In this document: piece after piece, positions 8,694-19,575 of the stretch | Layout of the letters: each line of letters starts with the position of its first letter | Numbering within the stretch: the first letter of the stretch is position 1 | NCBI RefSeq assembly: GCF_033115175.1 | Contig: NC_084835.1 | Coordinates: forward strand, 92,253,948 to 92,317,947 | Direction of reading: 5' to 3' | From: Lepus europaeus | Taxonomy: Eukaryota > Chordata > Mammalia > Lagomorpha > Leporidae | Length of the DNA stretch: 64,000 nt | Translations under genes and position numbers: made by a program | The notes under the pieces: model-generated | What the model was told of the DNA's origin: nothing | Databases searched by the model: none | Seen by the model: only the letters and a program-made list of their open reading frames with translations

Positions 8694-10625
8694 TGGGTAT
8701 CATTTTAGATGCTTGTTTAGTTGCCATCGATCAGGGAGAACATATGATATTTGTCCATTTTGGACTGGCTTATTTCACTCAGCATGATATTTTCCAGCTT
8801 CCTCCATTTTGTTGTAAAAGCCCAGATTTCATTGTTTTCTACTGCTGTATAGTGTTCCATAGAGTACATATCCCGTAGTTTCTTTATCCAGTCATCCATT
8901 GATGGACATTTAGGTTGCTTCCATGTCTTAGCAATTGTGAATTGAGCTGCAACAAATATTGAGGTGCAAATGGCTCCTTTTTCCCCCCTTTAATTCCATT
9001 TGGGTAAATTTCAAGGAGTGGGATGGCTGGGTCCTGTGGTAGTGCTATATTCAGGTTTCTGAGGACTCCCCAAACTGTCTTCCATAGTGGCTTTACCAGT
9101 TTGCATTCCCACCAACAGTGGATTAGTGTCCCTTTTTTCCCACATCCTCACCAGCATCTGTTGTTGGTTGATTTCTGTATGTAAGCCAATCTAACTGGGG
9201 TGAGGTGAAACCTCATTGTGGCTTTGATCTGCATTTCCATGATGGCAAGGGATCCTGAGCTTTTTTTCATGTGTTTGTTGGGCATTTGGATTTCCTCTTT
9301 TGAAAAATGTCTGTTAAGGTCCTTGACCCATCTTTTTATTGGGTTGTTTGTTTTGATTCTGTGTTGTTTCTTGATCATTTTATAGATTCTAGTTGTTAAT
9401 CCTTTAAAATGATACCCATTGAAGTGAAATGGACACTATGAGACAATGACATGATCAGCCCTTGTCTAGACTGTTGAGGAACAACTTACTATTTTATTCC
9501 TTTCAGTAGTTTTGTTGTTGTTGTTGTTGTTGTTGTTGCTCGATTTGTTCTACTTAATACCACTGGTTGAACTCTGTAATCAATACACACTCATTCTTAG
9601 GCGTTTAAAAATTAACAGAAAAGTTATCTCTGTTAAACATAGGAGTGGAAATAAGAGAGGGAGGAGATATATAGCTCGGCACAGGCTCACTCAGACTTAC
9701 CTCCAATGGTGGAACTAGAAATGTGCCAGGGGATTTCAACTCAATCTTATCAAGGAGGCATGTACCAATGCCAGTGTACTTGGTAAAGTGATAAGTATAA
9801 GTACACAACCGATCAAAAAAGATAGGGTAAGTGTCAAGGAGATTTTACAAACAAGACCAGTGTAAGCAAATAATGAAGGATAGAATTAAAAGGGAGAGAA
9901 TGATCCTGTTGGGGAAGCAGGACACACAGCAGACTCATAGAATGGCAAACGCCCAAAACAGCACTCCTGCCTCAGAATCAACCCTTGGGACATTCGGATC
10001 TGGCTAAAAGGTCCATGGGAGTCTCACAGGCATGAAAAGCCACGACACAGTGGCAAAAATAATCTAAGTGAAAAATCCTGGTGAACAAGACCCCAGCAGA
10101 AGGAGCAGGCCATCAAGGAGGGAGGCACCTTTCTCTGAAGGGAGGAAGGAATCTCCACTGTTATATGGCCTTGACTAAACAAGTTCAGAGTCGGTGAACT
10201 CAAGGGGCTTCCATAGCCTAGACAGCTCATAGCAAGAGCTCAGGTGATTGCTGACGCCATAAATAAGAGTGCCAATTGTTAAATCAACAACGGGAGTCAC
10301 TGGGTACAGGCTCCCCCCGTGGGATCTCTGTCCTTAATGTGTTTTACTATGAAACTTAAAAACAACAGTACTAGTCAAACAATACCCTATACTTTGTGCA
10401 GTTGTGTGAGGGCAGCCTTTTGAAATCCTTGCTTAGTATATACTAAGTTGATCATCTGTATATGAAGGTAATTGAAAATGAAACTTGATGAAGGGCGGGA
10501 TGGGAGAAGGAGTGGGAGAGGGGAGGGCCATAGGTGGGAGGGAGGTTGGGGGGGCAGGAAGCCACAATAATACAAAAGTTGCACTTTGTAAATTCACATT
10601 TATTGAGTAATAAAAAAAATAAATA
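8694..10625 (+). mobile_element. 5'-inverted (twin-primed) L1 insertion
   Basis: The right part (9406-10625) is plus-strand L1 3' UTR, from just after the ORF2 stop to the A/AATAAA-rich tail. The left part (8694-9405) is the immediately upstream L1 sequence, the ORF2 C-terminus, in inverted orientation. The 13-mer AAAATGATACCCA occurs at 9406-9418 and inverted at 8694-8706, so the two halves overlap at the inversion point. This is the known product of twin priming during L1 insertion. No convincing TSD was found. Confidence 0.8.
8717..9400 (-). pseudogene. L1 ORF2p C-terminal fragment
   Basis: Two frames on the minus strand cover it. Residues from 9378 down read [20 protein letters not shown], then a HLTPVRLAYI and NNRCW stretch. 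The frame from 8899 to 8717 contains DWIKKL, YSMEHYTAVEN and a final FSLIDGN before the stop. These match the conserved C-terminus of mammalian L1 ORF2p, which lies past the reverse transcriptase domain. A frameshift separates the two parts, so it is non-functional. It forms the inverted half of the L1 at 8694-10625. Confidence 0.8.
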
Positions 10626-10716
10626 AAGTGAATTATCCCAGTAATAAATAAATAAATAAATGCTTTTCAAGCTGCCAATTTCCACCCCCCCCCCAAAAAA
10701 AAAAGAATTTGATGTT

Positions 10717-10936
10717 GGGGCTGGCACTGTTGAGTAGTGGGTTAAGCCACTATCTTCAGTACCCACATCCTATATAGGTACACCAGTTTGCAACCTGGCT
10801 GTTCCGCTTCCAATCCTGCTTCCAGCTAATGTACCTTTGAAAGCAGCAGAAGATGGTTCAAATATTTGATCTCCTGCACCCATGTGGGAGACCCTAATGA
10901 ATTTTCTGGCTTCATGGTTCCACCTGGCCAAATTCT
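10717..10936 (+). mobile_element. CSINE, 5' part (split by chimeric copy C)
   Basis: It begins at GGGGCTGGCACTGTTGAGTAGTGG and runs to CCACCTGGCCAAATTCT. The continuation of the same SINE is at 12375-12492. Confidence 0.85.
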
Positions 10937-12361
10937 TTTTTTTTTTACTTTTATTTAATGAATATAAATTTCCAATGTACAGCTTATGGATTACAATGGC
11001 TTCCCCCTCCCATAACTTCCCTCCCACCAGCAACCCTCCCCTCTCCTACTCCCTCTCCCATCCCATTCACATCAAGATTCATTTTCAATTCTCTTTATAA
11101 ACAGAAGATCAATTTAGTATATATTAAGTAAAGATTTCAACAGTTTGCACCTACATAGAAACACAAAGTGAAAAATACTGTTTGAGTACTAGTTATAGCA
11201 TTAAATCAAAATGTACAGCACATTAAGGACAGAGATCCCACATGAGGAGCAAGTGCACAGTGGCTCCTGTTGTTGTCCCAACAAATTGACACTCTAGTTT
11301 ATGGCGCCAGTAACCACCCTAGGCTGTCGTCATGAGTTGCCAAGGCTATGGAAGCCTTCCAAGTTTGCCGACTCTGATCATATTTAGACAAGATCATAAA
11401 AGACAGAGTGAGGATAGTAACCAATGATCCTAAGAGTGGCATTTACCAGGTTTGAACAATTATACAGCATTAAGTGGGGAAGAGGACCATCAGTACACAC
11501 ATGTTGGGAGTAGAGCCATTGGTGGTAGAGTAGAGGTTATGATTACAAAGGAATGAGGCCCAAGTGCACTAGACATGGTCTAGAACAAAGGACAGAGTCA
11601 TTATTAGAGGAGCTAAGAAAGGTGCTGTCTAAGCTACAATTAAGTTTTCTGATTGAGAGGCAAATAGAATCTGACAAAAGGGGCTTGCTAATAATCTGTT
11701 GGGCTTTAGGCCTTGTAAGTTAAGAGGCCCAGACCTATCTATCTCTTCACATAGGGTACATCCTAAGGGAGGTGTGAACCTCCTAGGGGAAGGCACTCTG
11801 TTGACTTTCATTACTTGGCTGGCCTGGGAGGAGAGCTGGCCAGGTAAAGGCAGGTGGCATCTCTAACAAGAAATTTACAGTTCTGCCTGCAATGTTGATG
11901 ACCCTGCTTGGCCATCCCCTCAGCTGCAGTGGTCACTTTGGAAGTTGGGCTGAGTGAAGGGCTTTTCAGCTTAGAGCCAATAAGATCTGTGGCTCTGACC
12001 TGGGCATCCTTCGCTTCCAGGGCAGGTCCATTTCCAGTGATCCAACTCTTGGCAGAGCTGCCAGGGCTCTTCACAAGTTGACTTCTGCTGAAGCCCAGGC
12101 TTACCACATTGAAAGCCACTGCAGTGGACTGGCCTGTTGGGTCTCCTTGAGGGCAGATCACTGTACAGATCAGCCATTAATAGGCCTGCCACCCATTGCT
12201 TCTGATGCTTAGCTTTCTTTTCCTCCTGGTTTGTGTTCAAACAGACCAGAGGATGCAAGTCAAGGGAGTGCCCGTGTCCCATCTCTAATCTTCGGTGGCC
12301 TGAACTATCAGTCTATAGTCACAGGCATGTTCTGTAGTAGTTTTTCTAAGGTAGACAAATT
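10937..12361 (-). mobile_element. Chimeric L1-ERV-L1 retroelement, copy C (5'-truncated insertion)
   Basis: The poly-T (A-tail) begins at 10937, followed by the L1 3' end to about 11385. The ERV/L1 junction is at 11386-11394 (AGACAAGAT), then the env anchor piece, the NC region and the block equivalent to copy A position about 1400. The insertion is flanked by a perfect 13-bp direct repeat CTGGCCAAATTCT (10924-10936 and 12362-12374), so it entered an existing CSINE as one unit. A tail, a TSD and 5' truncation are the marks of L1-mediated retroposition. It is closely similar to copy A along its length. Confidence 0.8.
12022..12123 (-). pseudogene. Decayed gag NC zinc-knuckle region in copy C
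   Basis: The frame from 12282 to 11971 stays open through FQCGKPG and LCQELDHWKWTCPG. The second knuckle is less damaged than in copy A because the codon after DHW is Lys, where copy A has a stop. The first knuckle lacks its histidine. It is homologous to 1630-1734. Confidence 0.55.
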
Positions 12362-12374
12362 CTGGCCAAATTCT

Positions 12375-12492
12375 GGCCATTGTGGCCATTTGGGGAGTAA
12401 AACAACAGATTGAAGACTTCTCTCTCTGCCTCTTCCTCTGTCTCTATAACTCTGCCTTTCAAATAAATAAATAAATTCTTTAAAAAAAAAGA
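12375..12492 (+). mobile_element. CSINE, 3' part (continuation of 10717-10936)
   Basis: It starts with GGCCATTGTGGCCATTTGGGG, exactly where the 5' part stops, and ends in the CT stretch and AAATAAATAAATAAATTCTT tail. Confidence 0.85.
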
Positions 12493-12511
12493 TTTTACTG
12501 TCCTTTTTTTT

Positions 12512-12725
12512 TTTTCTGTAGAGAGTAAGATAGTTAGGATTTTAAGCTTTACAGGCCATATGGTCTCTGTCACAAGTATTCAAGTTCTTATGCTCTTGTA
12601 GTATAAAAACAAAGAAAAACAATTTGTAAATGAATGAGCATGGCTGTGTTCCAATAAAACTTTATGCACAAAAACAGGTGCTAAGCTGGTTATGGCCCAT
12701 GAGTCACAGTTTTCCAACTTTTACT
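12512..12725 (-). mobile_element. hAT-Charlie-type DNA transposon remnant
   Basis: It contains TTTACAGGCCATATGGTCTCTGTC and GTGTTCCAATAAAACTTTAT blocks, which I recognise from a non-autonomous mammalian hAT family with a GGGGTCGGCAAACT-type end. The exact family and orientation are from memory and uncertain. Confidence 0.5.
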
Positions 12726-13054
12726 CTAAGAGATGACAAGAACAGATACCGGAAGAGAGCCAGTGGTCTCTAACACAAAACTATTGCTGAATACAATATT
12801 GAAGGGGAATGAAAAATTTCCTGTTGCCAGGCCAATTACTGTTGACTTGAAAACACTGTTCAGATAGCCTGGCTTTGGAATAGCTAGAAATTGGGTTTCT
12901 CATGATAGTCTGATCCATAGCTGATTTCCAGTCATTCCACTTAGTGCCACAAGATCCAGTCATGTTTCTAGTTAGCACTACTTCTTAGCACATGAGAGAA
13001 GAAAGCATAAAAAGATCCACACATAAAGTTTCACCACAGGTTTTATATGTCACA

Positions 13055-13490
13055 ACTAAAAACTAGTAACAACTCACGTGGACATAAACTGAAGAATAAA
13101 TGTGATATATCCACACAGTGGAAGGCCACACCTTAACAGAAGCAAACTACTGATAAAAGCAACAACTTGGACAACTCTAAAAATAACTATGCTGAGTAAA
13201 GGAAATCATAGAAGAAGAATACATAATCTATGGTTCCATTTATCAGAAACTCTAGAAAATTTATAGTGACATAAACTAATGAGTGGATGCCTGCTAAGTT
13301 CAGAGCAGGGAGAAGCAGGAGTTGAACATTGCAAAGGGGCCTGGGAGAATTTTGTGGGTGATGTGCTCACAATCTTGATTATGGAAGTGGTTTTATGAAT
13401 ATATTTCTATGATAAAAACTAACCAAATTATGTATTTTTAATATGTGCTGTTATGTTAATTAAATTTCAATAAAACTGTTTTTTAAAAAA
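13055..13490 (+). mobile_element. Ancient L1 (L1M) 3' end
   Basis: It resembles the ORF2 tail and 3' UTR of L1M elements: an ACACAGTGGAAGGCC block, CTATGCTGAGTAAAGGAAATCA, GGTTCCATTTATCAGAAACTCT, and an AATTTCAATAAAACTGTTTTTTAAAA end. Confidence 0.65.
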
Positions 13491-13575
13491 ATGTCAATTT
13501 TAATCATAAAGTCTATGGACAGCATATCTAGCATACACCAAAGGAATTTTTGATGAATTGAAATGCCACTTCCTT

Positions 13576-13909
13576 GGGGTAAGCACTGTGGTGTAGCGGG
13601 TAAAGCCACAACCTGCAGGGCTGCATCCCATATGGGCACCGGTTCAAGTCCTGGCTGTTCCACTTCCAATCCAGCTCTCTGCTATGGCCTGGGAAAGCAG
13701 TAGAAGATGGCCCAAGTACTTGAGCCTCTGCACCTGCATGGGGACCAAGAAGAATCTCCTGGCTCATGGCTTCTGATCAGCTCAGCTCCGGCCATTGTTG
13801 CAAATTGGGGAGTGAACCAGCAGATGGAAGACCTGTCTCTCTTTGCCTCTCCTTCATTCTCTATGTAACTTTGACTTCCAAATAAATAAATAAATCTTTT
13901 TAAAAAAAG
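13576..13909 (+). mobile_element. CSINE
   Basis: Complete copy with an AAATAAATAAATAAATC tail. The TSD is AAATGCCACTTCCTT (13561-13575) and AAATGTCACTTCCTT (13910-13924), 14 of 15 identical. Confidence 0.92.
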
Positions 13910-13962
13910 AAATGTCACTTCCTTTTGAGTAACACTTACATAAAAGGCATGAAAATACATGA

Positions 13963-14296
13963 GGGGCCAGCGTTGTGGCATAGTAGACTACGCCTCTGTC
14001 TGGTCACCAGCATACCATATGGTTGCCAGTTCATGTCCCAGATGCTCTACTTCTAATCCAGCTCCCTGCTAGTGGCCTTGAAAAGCAGTGAAAAATGGCC
14101 CAAATGCTTGGGTTCCTGCACCCATGTGGGAGACCCAGAAGAAGCTCTTGGCTCCTGGCTTTGGATCAGCTCAGCTCCAGCCGTTGGAGTCATTTTTGGA
14201 GTGAACCAGGGAGTGGAAGACCTCCCCCTCTCTCTATCTCTTCTTCTCTCTATCAGTAACTCTGTCTCTCAAATAAATAAATAAATCTTTTTTAGT
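13963..14296 (+). mobile_element. CSINE
   Basis: It runs from GGGGCCAGCGTTGTGGCATAG to the AAATAAATAAATAAATC tail. It lies 54 bp after the preceding SINE in the same orientation, and no clear TSD was found. Confidence 0.9.
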
Positions 14297-15212
14297 AAGA
14301 AAACAAACAAGTGGGAAGGAAAGAAAAAGGAAGGATTTCTGTAAGAAAAATGTTAACATTATGGAGCTAAAAGTATGCCTAAATTGGTGACCAAATTTGT
14401 TTTTAATAGACAAGTCATAGAAGATAATTCATGGCTGAAATAGCTAGCTCCACTATCAAGTCAACTTCATTTAATTTATTGACTTAAAATGGATATGAGT
14501 GACTGCCCAGAAGTAAATTATTTTCCTCTAATTGGTCTTTCTAAGTGTCAATAAAAACAAATTGGCCTCTACAGTGATGAATCTTGCTTGGTGTGCTGCC
14601 TGGCTAGATGCATAAATACCTCTACTCCTATTCAGTTATCTATGTGCAAACACTTCACATTGCACGTTGGTTCTAAATTTCCCTGTCCAGATAGACTTAG
14701 AGAAATTCACTTCTAAAATTTCTCCTAGTTAGGTGTCTGTGATTATTTTATCCAAATATTCCTTCTACCATTCTTAAAGTAATATTTTATTTTTTTTCAT
14801 CTCTCCTGTCTTCTCTACCCTCTGAGATCTTTCCTGTTCTTGACTGTTAATAATCTATAGTTGACAGATATTTCATTATGAATACTTTCTGCCACCTAGA
14901 TTAGCTCATTTTCACTAGTAATTGAACAAGTAGAATTGTTTACAGAGTTTCTAAAACAAGGCCTTATGATCTGAATGAACTTGAACTACTTACACAACAG
15001 TGGTTTTTTTTTTTTTTTTTTTTTTTTTCTTTCTCGGATGTATGCTTGTCTCCATTTTAGGACATCAAGTCCTTGTGCCACCTGGTGTCGATAAAGGAAA
15101 GTACAGGTGGAAGCATTAACCTCTCTTCAGCAAAATCAGAGAGGCCTATTCCAATCTGCTGAGGTTATGTGTAATTTATTCTATGCATGTGAAGCATTGC
15201 TCAAATGATGGT
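14297..15212. other. No gene seen; AT-rich DNA with a 25-base T run
   Basis: No coding or RNA feature I can support. The T run is at about 15003-15028. Confidence 0.5.
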
Positions 15213-15310
15213 ATCGGAAGTGGAGCTACCGGGACTCAAACTGGCACTCTTACAGAATGCAGGCATTGCAGGCCGCAACTATACCCACTATGCCACCATG
15301 CCAGCCCTGT
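15213..15310 (-). mobile_element. CSINE 5' fragment
   Basis: The reverse complement of a CSINE head: GAGCTACCGGGACTCAAACTGG and CACTATGCCACCATGCCAGCCC. The body and tail are missing. Confidence 0.75.
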
Positions 15311-16191
15311 CAAGACCTTTTGAATTTGATGAAGCAGCTATGAGCACAAATCAGCCCATCTTACTGACAATGCAACAGACTGAACTGCTCAAGATGACTG
15401 ACAGCTCCATTTGCCAGGAAGCCAATTGAATGGCAATTTCACTTGCACAGTGTCGATTTTGAGTGGCATTTTTACACCAAGAACACCCATTTTGATTGAC
15501 AGCTTCATACGCAAAGAAGCAAAGCCAAGGTATTTCTTAGAAGCTGAGGAAAGGATGAGGGAGACACAGGTTTTTGGGGCTTTAGGCCCTCCCCCACCCC
15601 TTTTTCAGCTGTCTGGCGAACATTACATCATCACTGCTTCAAGACTGTAAAACACACGAAGATAGCATTTAGCTTCTCCCAGATGTGCTATAAGTCAACA
15701 TAGCTTTGTGTCCTATCACAGAAATTTCTCACACTTCATAATTGATATAAAACATAATCATATTCTATTTTATGATTGAAATTTTAGTTAGGCATAATAA
15801 ATGGCTTTATTCTCATTTTAACCACCAAGGGAAGAGATGAGCACATTTTGTCCACCAATTTTCAAGTAAGATTAGACTTTATGGCCTGAGAATCTCTTTC
15901 AATGATAAAATTAATGCGAACTCTGTGTCTGTCTCATACACTAACACTGTTAAAACACTCCCTCAGCACTTTTCTTATAAGTGACTGGCAAACGTCTCAC
16001 GGAGGGAAGATGACCAGGATGAACATTTGTGTATGGAGGCAACAAATTAGCAGCCTCAAGGGGTCAAGGATCTTTTGAGAGTTACTGGGCACTGTAATTG
16101 AAGAGTCCCACATGGGACACTGACCTCCCAGCTGCTGAGTTAAACAGAGCTTTTCCTACTATGCTTTGCCACTTTAATTCTACTGTTCTCA
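15311..16191. other. No gene seen
   Basis: Small open frames at 15205-15429 and 15411-15650 show no domain, and the first begins inside a SINE fragment. No repeat family is recognised. Confidence 0.45.
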
Positions 16192-16205
16192 CTCAAATGC
16201 TTTTT

Positions 16206-16532
16206 TTTTTTTTAAGATTTTACTTATTTATTTGAGAGGTAGAGTTACAGACAGTGAGAGACAGAGAGACAGAGAGAAAGTCTTCCTTCCGTTGGTTAAC
16301 ACCTCACATGGCCGCAACGGCCGGAGCTGCGTGGATCTAAAGCCAGGAGCCAGGTACTTCTTCCTGGTCTCCCATGTGGGTACAGGGGCCCAAGAACTTG
16401 AGCCATCTTCTACTGCTTTCCCAGGCCATAGCAGAGAGCTGGATTGGAAGAGGGGCAGCTGGAACTAGAACCTGTGCCCATGCCGCAGGTGGAGGATTAA
16501 CCTATTAACCTACTGCACCATGGAGTCGGCCC
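16206..16532 (-). mobile_element. CSINE
   Basis: Complete on the minus strand. TSD CTCAAATGCTTTTT at 16192-16205 and 16533-16546, perfect over 14 bp. Confidence 0.92.
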
Positions 16533-16762
16533 CTCAAATGCTTTTTATAAAACATCTTGATGGTGCTTCTTTTTCTGCTGTGTCTTTTTCTCAAAGCTTC
16601 AGGCTGCTGTTTGTGCTAGCAGGAGCTTCCCTCTCTGGTGCTTGTAATTTCTGATCATTTCTTACCTAGTTCCAGATCAAATGTGTAATTTCTGTCTCAA
16701 TTTTAAGGAATGCCATAGAATGGGTGCAATTTAGTCTTCTAGGTTTATTTTAAAATAACCTC

Positions 16763-17550
16763 TGTATAAAGTTACTGGAGATTCCATAACAAAATGCCAC
16801 AGACTGAATGGGTTAAGCCACTGACATTTATTTTCTCATAGTACTAAAGACCAGAATTTTAAGATGCAGGTGTCAGCAGGCTGAGTCTAAGGCTTCTCTC
16901 CCTGCTTTGCACATGGCTACCTCCCTCCTCACTAGGTCCTTACATATTCTTATCTCTAGGCATATGCATCACTAATGTCTCTTTGGGTATCAATTTCCTC
17001 CTTGTATAAAGACACCAGGGATATTAGATGAGGGCACTCCCTAAGGGCCTCATTTTAGCTTAATCATCTCTCTACAGGCCCTGTTTATCTTTCTCTCTCT
17101 TTTTTTAAAATTTATTTATTTATTTATATGAAAGGCAGAGTTATTGAGAGGCAGAGGCAGAGAGAGATAGAGAAGTCTTCAGCCTATTAGTTCACTCCCT
17201 GAATGGCTGCAATGACTGGAGCTGAGCCGATCTGAAGCCAGGAGCCAGGAGCTTCCTCCCAGTCTCCCAGGCTGATGCAGGGGCCCAGGTACTTGGGCCA
17301 TCTTCCACTGCTTTCCCAGGCCATAGCAGAGAGCTGGATCAGAAGTTGAGCAGCCAGGACTTGAATTGGCCCTCATGGAATGCTCGCGCTACAGGCAGAG
17401 GCTTAGCCCACTATGCCACAGCACCGACCCCTGGCCCTGTTTCTTAATACAGCCGCATGCTCAAATACTGGGGACCGGGGCTTTAACATATGAACCTGGC
17501 AGAGAGACGGGGGACAGGGGAGATACATTTCAGCCAGGAATAGCCTCTGA
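16763..17550 (+). repeat. Ancient interspersed repeat split by a CSINE
   Basis: The blocks CCATAACAAAATGCCACAGACTG, TTTATTTTCTCATAG and, after the SINE, GGGCTTTAACATATGAAC are typical of an old, widespread mammalian element seen in many orders. I do not name its family. The CSINE at 17087-17432 interrupts it. Confidence 0.55.
17087..17432 (-). mobile_element. CSINE
   Basis: Complete on the minus strand, with TTTATTTATTTATTTATATG on the left. TSD GGCCCTGTTT at 17077-17086 and 17433-17442. Confidence 0.92.
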
Positions 17551-17947
17551 CTAAGACTTTGCATTTTAGCCAGAAATGCAGATTTCCCATCCTCTAAATA
17601 AAACATTCACATTCCCACCTCTTTGTCTTTGAACTGAAGATTTTTGAGATGAAATATAGGGATTGTGTCTGTCTTGTCAGCTTCTTAATAGAGAAGAAAT
17701 GTCGGTGCCCAGAAAACTTACCTGGCACACCTGAGGATGCAGGGCAGGTGAGGTAACCACACTGCCACAGTCAGAGGAAGCCTTGACAACAGTGTGGAGC
17801 CCTGTGTCATTGCTGATTTTCCTTGGTGCTTCCTCCTTGCTGAAGGGAGGTCCTTGGTCGCTTTTCTAGTTAGAACCTTACGTGTTCAGAGAAGATCCTT
17901 TATGTGGTTGCTCTCAGGTAAAGCTAGAAGTTAATCTTATCTCAGAG
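17551..17947. other. No gene seen
   Basis: Mixed-composition single-copy-like DNA without a supported feature. Confidence 0.45.
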
Positions 17948-17959
17948 AGCTTCAGGCTC

Positions 17960-18312
17960 CAGGGCCATTGAAGTGGCACAGTGGGTTAATCTTCTGCCTG
18001 CAGTGCTGTTGCAGCGCCAGCAACTCATATGGGCTCCGGTTTTAGTCCCGGCTGCTCCTCTTCCAATCCAGCTCTCTGCTGTGGCCTGGAAAAGCAGTAG
18101 AAGATGGCCCAAGTCTTTGTGCCCCTGTACTCGCGTGGGAGACCGAGAAGAAGCACCTGGCTCCTGGCTTCGGGGCGGCACAGCTCTGACTGGTGCGGCC
18201 ACTGGGGAGTGAACCAGCGGACGGAAACTTTCTCTCTGTTTCTCCCTCTCACTGTCTACAACTCTACCTCTCAAATGAATAAATAAAATCTTAAAAAAAA
18301 AAAAAAAACAAA
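17960..18312 (+). mobile_element. CSINE, young subfamily
   Basis: Complete, ending in AAATGAATAAATAAAATC and a long A-tail. TSD AGCTTCAGGCT at 17948-17958 and 18316-18326. Confidence 0.92.
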
Positions 18313-18569
18313 GAAAGCTTCAGGCTTCATAGAATAGCACTTCCCACATTATAGTTACCATTATAGTTAATTGTGTACTTATTTAAACTCAACCCGATGC
18401 TGTGATTTCTAAAGCAGTGAATGAATGGAAGAATGAGTCCTTTGCTTCCCATTGGAGACCTGAATATCTTGGTATGCATATGGACACACTAGAGAATAAT
18501 AACTATTGATTGCATTAAAATATTTTGATATTTAAAAATATCAATATATCAAAAATATTTTATTTTGAT

Positions 18570-18903
18570 TTTTTTTTGACAGGTAGAGTGGACAATGAGA
18601 GAGACAGAGAGAAAGGTCTTCCTTTTTGCCATTGGTTCACCCTCCAATGGCCCCCGCGGCTGGCGTGCTGTGGCCGGCGCACCGCGCTGATCTGATGGCA
18701 GGAGCCAGGTGCTTCTCCTGGTCTCCCATGGGGTGCAGGGCCCAAGTACTTGGGCCATCCTCCACTGCACTCCCTGGCCACAGCAGAGAGCTGGCCTGGA
18801 AGAGGGGCAACCGGGACAGAATCCGGCTCCCCGACCAGGACTAGATCCCGGTGTGCCGGCGCCGCAAGGCAGAGGATTAGCCTATTGAGCCGCGGCGCCG
18901 GCC
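18570..18903 (-). mobile_element. CSINE, young GC-rich subfamily
   Basis: Complete on the minus strand, with the GCCGCGGCGCCGGCC head at the right. TSD TTATTTTGAT at 18560-18569 and 18904-18913. Confidence 0.93.
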
Positions 18904-18924
18904 TTATTTTGATATTTTTAAAAA

Positions 18925-19235
18925 TTATTTTATTATTTTCATTTTATTCGGAATGCAGAGATAAAGACAAAAAGCGGCAGAGCTTTCCCATCTGCTGGTT
19001 CACTCCACAGATATTTACAACAGCCAAGTCTGTGTCAGGTTGAAGCCAGGAAACTAGAATCCCACTGAGGTCACCCACATGTGGGCAGGGACCAGAGTGC
19101 GTTCACCATCACCTGCTGCCTCTCAGCGTGTGCACTAGCAGAAAGCTGCATGGAAAGCAGAGAAGCTGAACTGAACCAGGAGCTCTAATGTGCAATGTGG
19201 GCTTCCCCAGTGATGACTTTAAACCCACCCCCAAA
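18925..19235 (-). mobile_element. Old CSINE-like SINE
   Basis: It retains CATCTGCTGGTTCACTCCAC, GAAGCCAGGAAACTAGAATC and CACCCACATGTGGGCAGGGACC in SINE order on the minus strand, but is strongly diverged. Confidence 0.65.
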
Positions 19236-19387
19236 CATCCACCCCCTAGTGCTTTTTAAACATCAGTCCTTCCGTCATAAAATTGTCTCTGTCTACTTCT
19301 GTTTTTTGCTTCTCTTTTTAACAATGTAATGTTAAAAGCAAGGCAAAGCCAAATATTTCAGATGTTCCTCATCAGGGGCTCTCAAAG

Positions 19388-19575
19388 CTCCTTACTGTCA
19401 CAGTACTTATCATTTTGTAGTTTGATGAACGGGTTACATATTTGTCCTTCCTTTCACAATCTGTAGGAACCTTCAAAATAGTCACTGTGTCTTCTACCAC
19501 TTTGTATCCCAGCTATTCAGGTTGGCACACAGTAGTTGCTGTGAACGTGCTGAGAAGAAAAGGAGTGAATAAACA
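19388..19575 (+). repeat. L2-like 3' end
   Basis: It ends with a pattern like that of L2 3' ends: GTCACTGTGTCTTCTACC, a TTGGCACACAGTAGTTGCTG block and GAGTGAATAAAC. Ancient and diverged. Confidence 0.45.

Noticed and set aside
9512..9718. Leucine-rich frame from the GTT repeat
   Set aside because: It is the simple repeat inside the L1 3' UTR read as codons.
13576..14296. Tandem duplication of a CSINE
   Set aside because: The two copies differ and the first has its own TSD, so they are independent insertions that happen to be neighbours.
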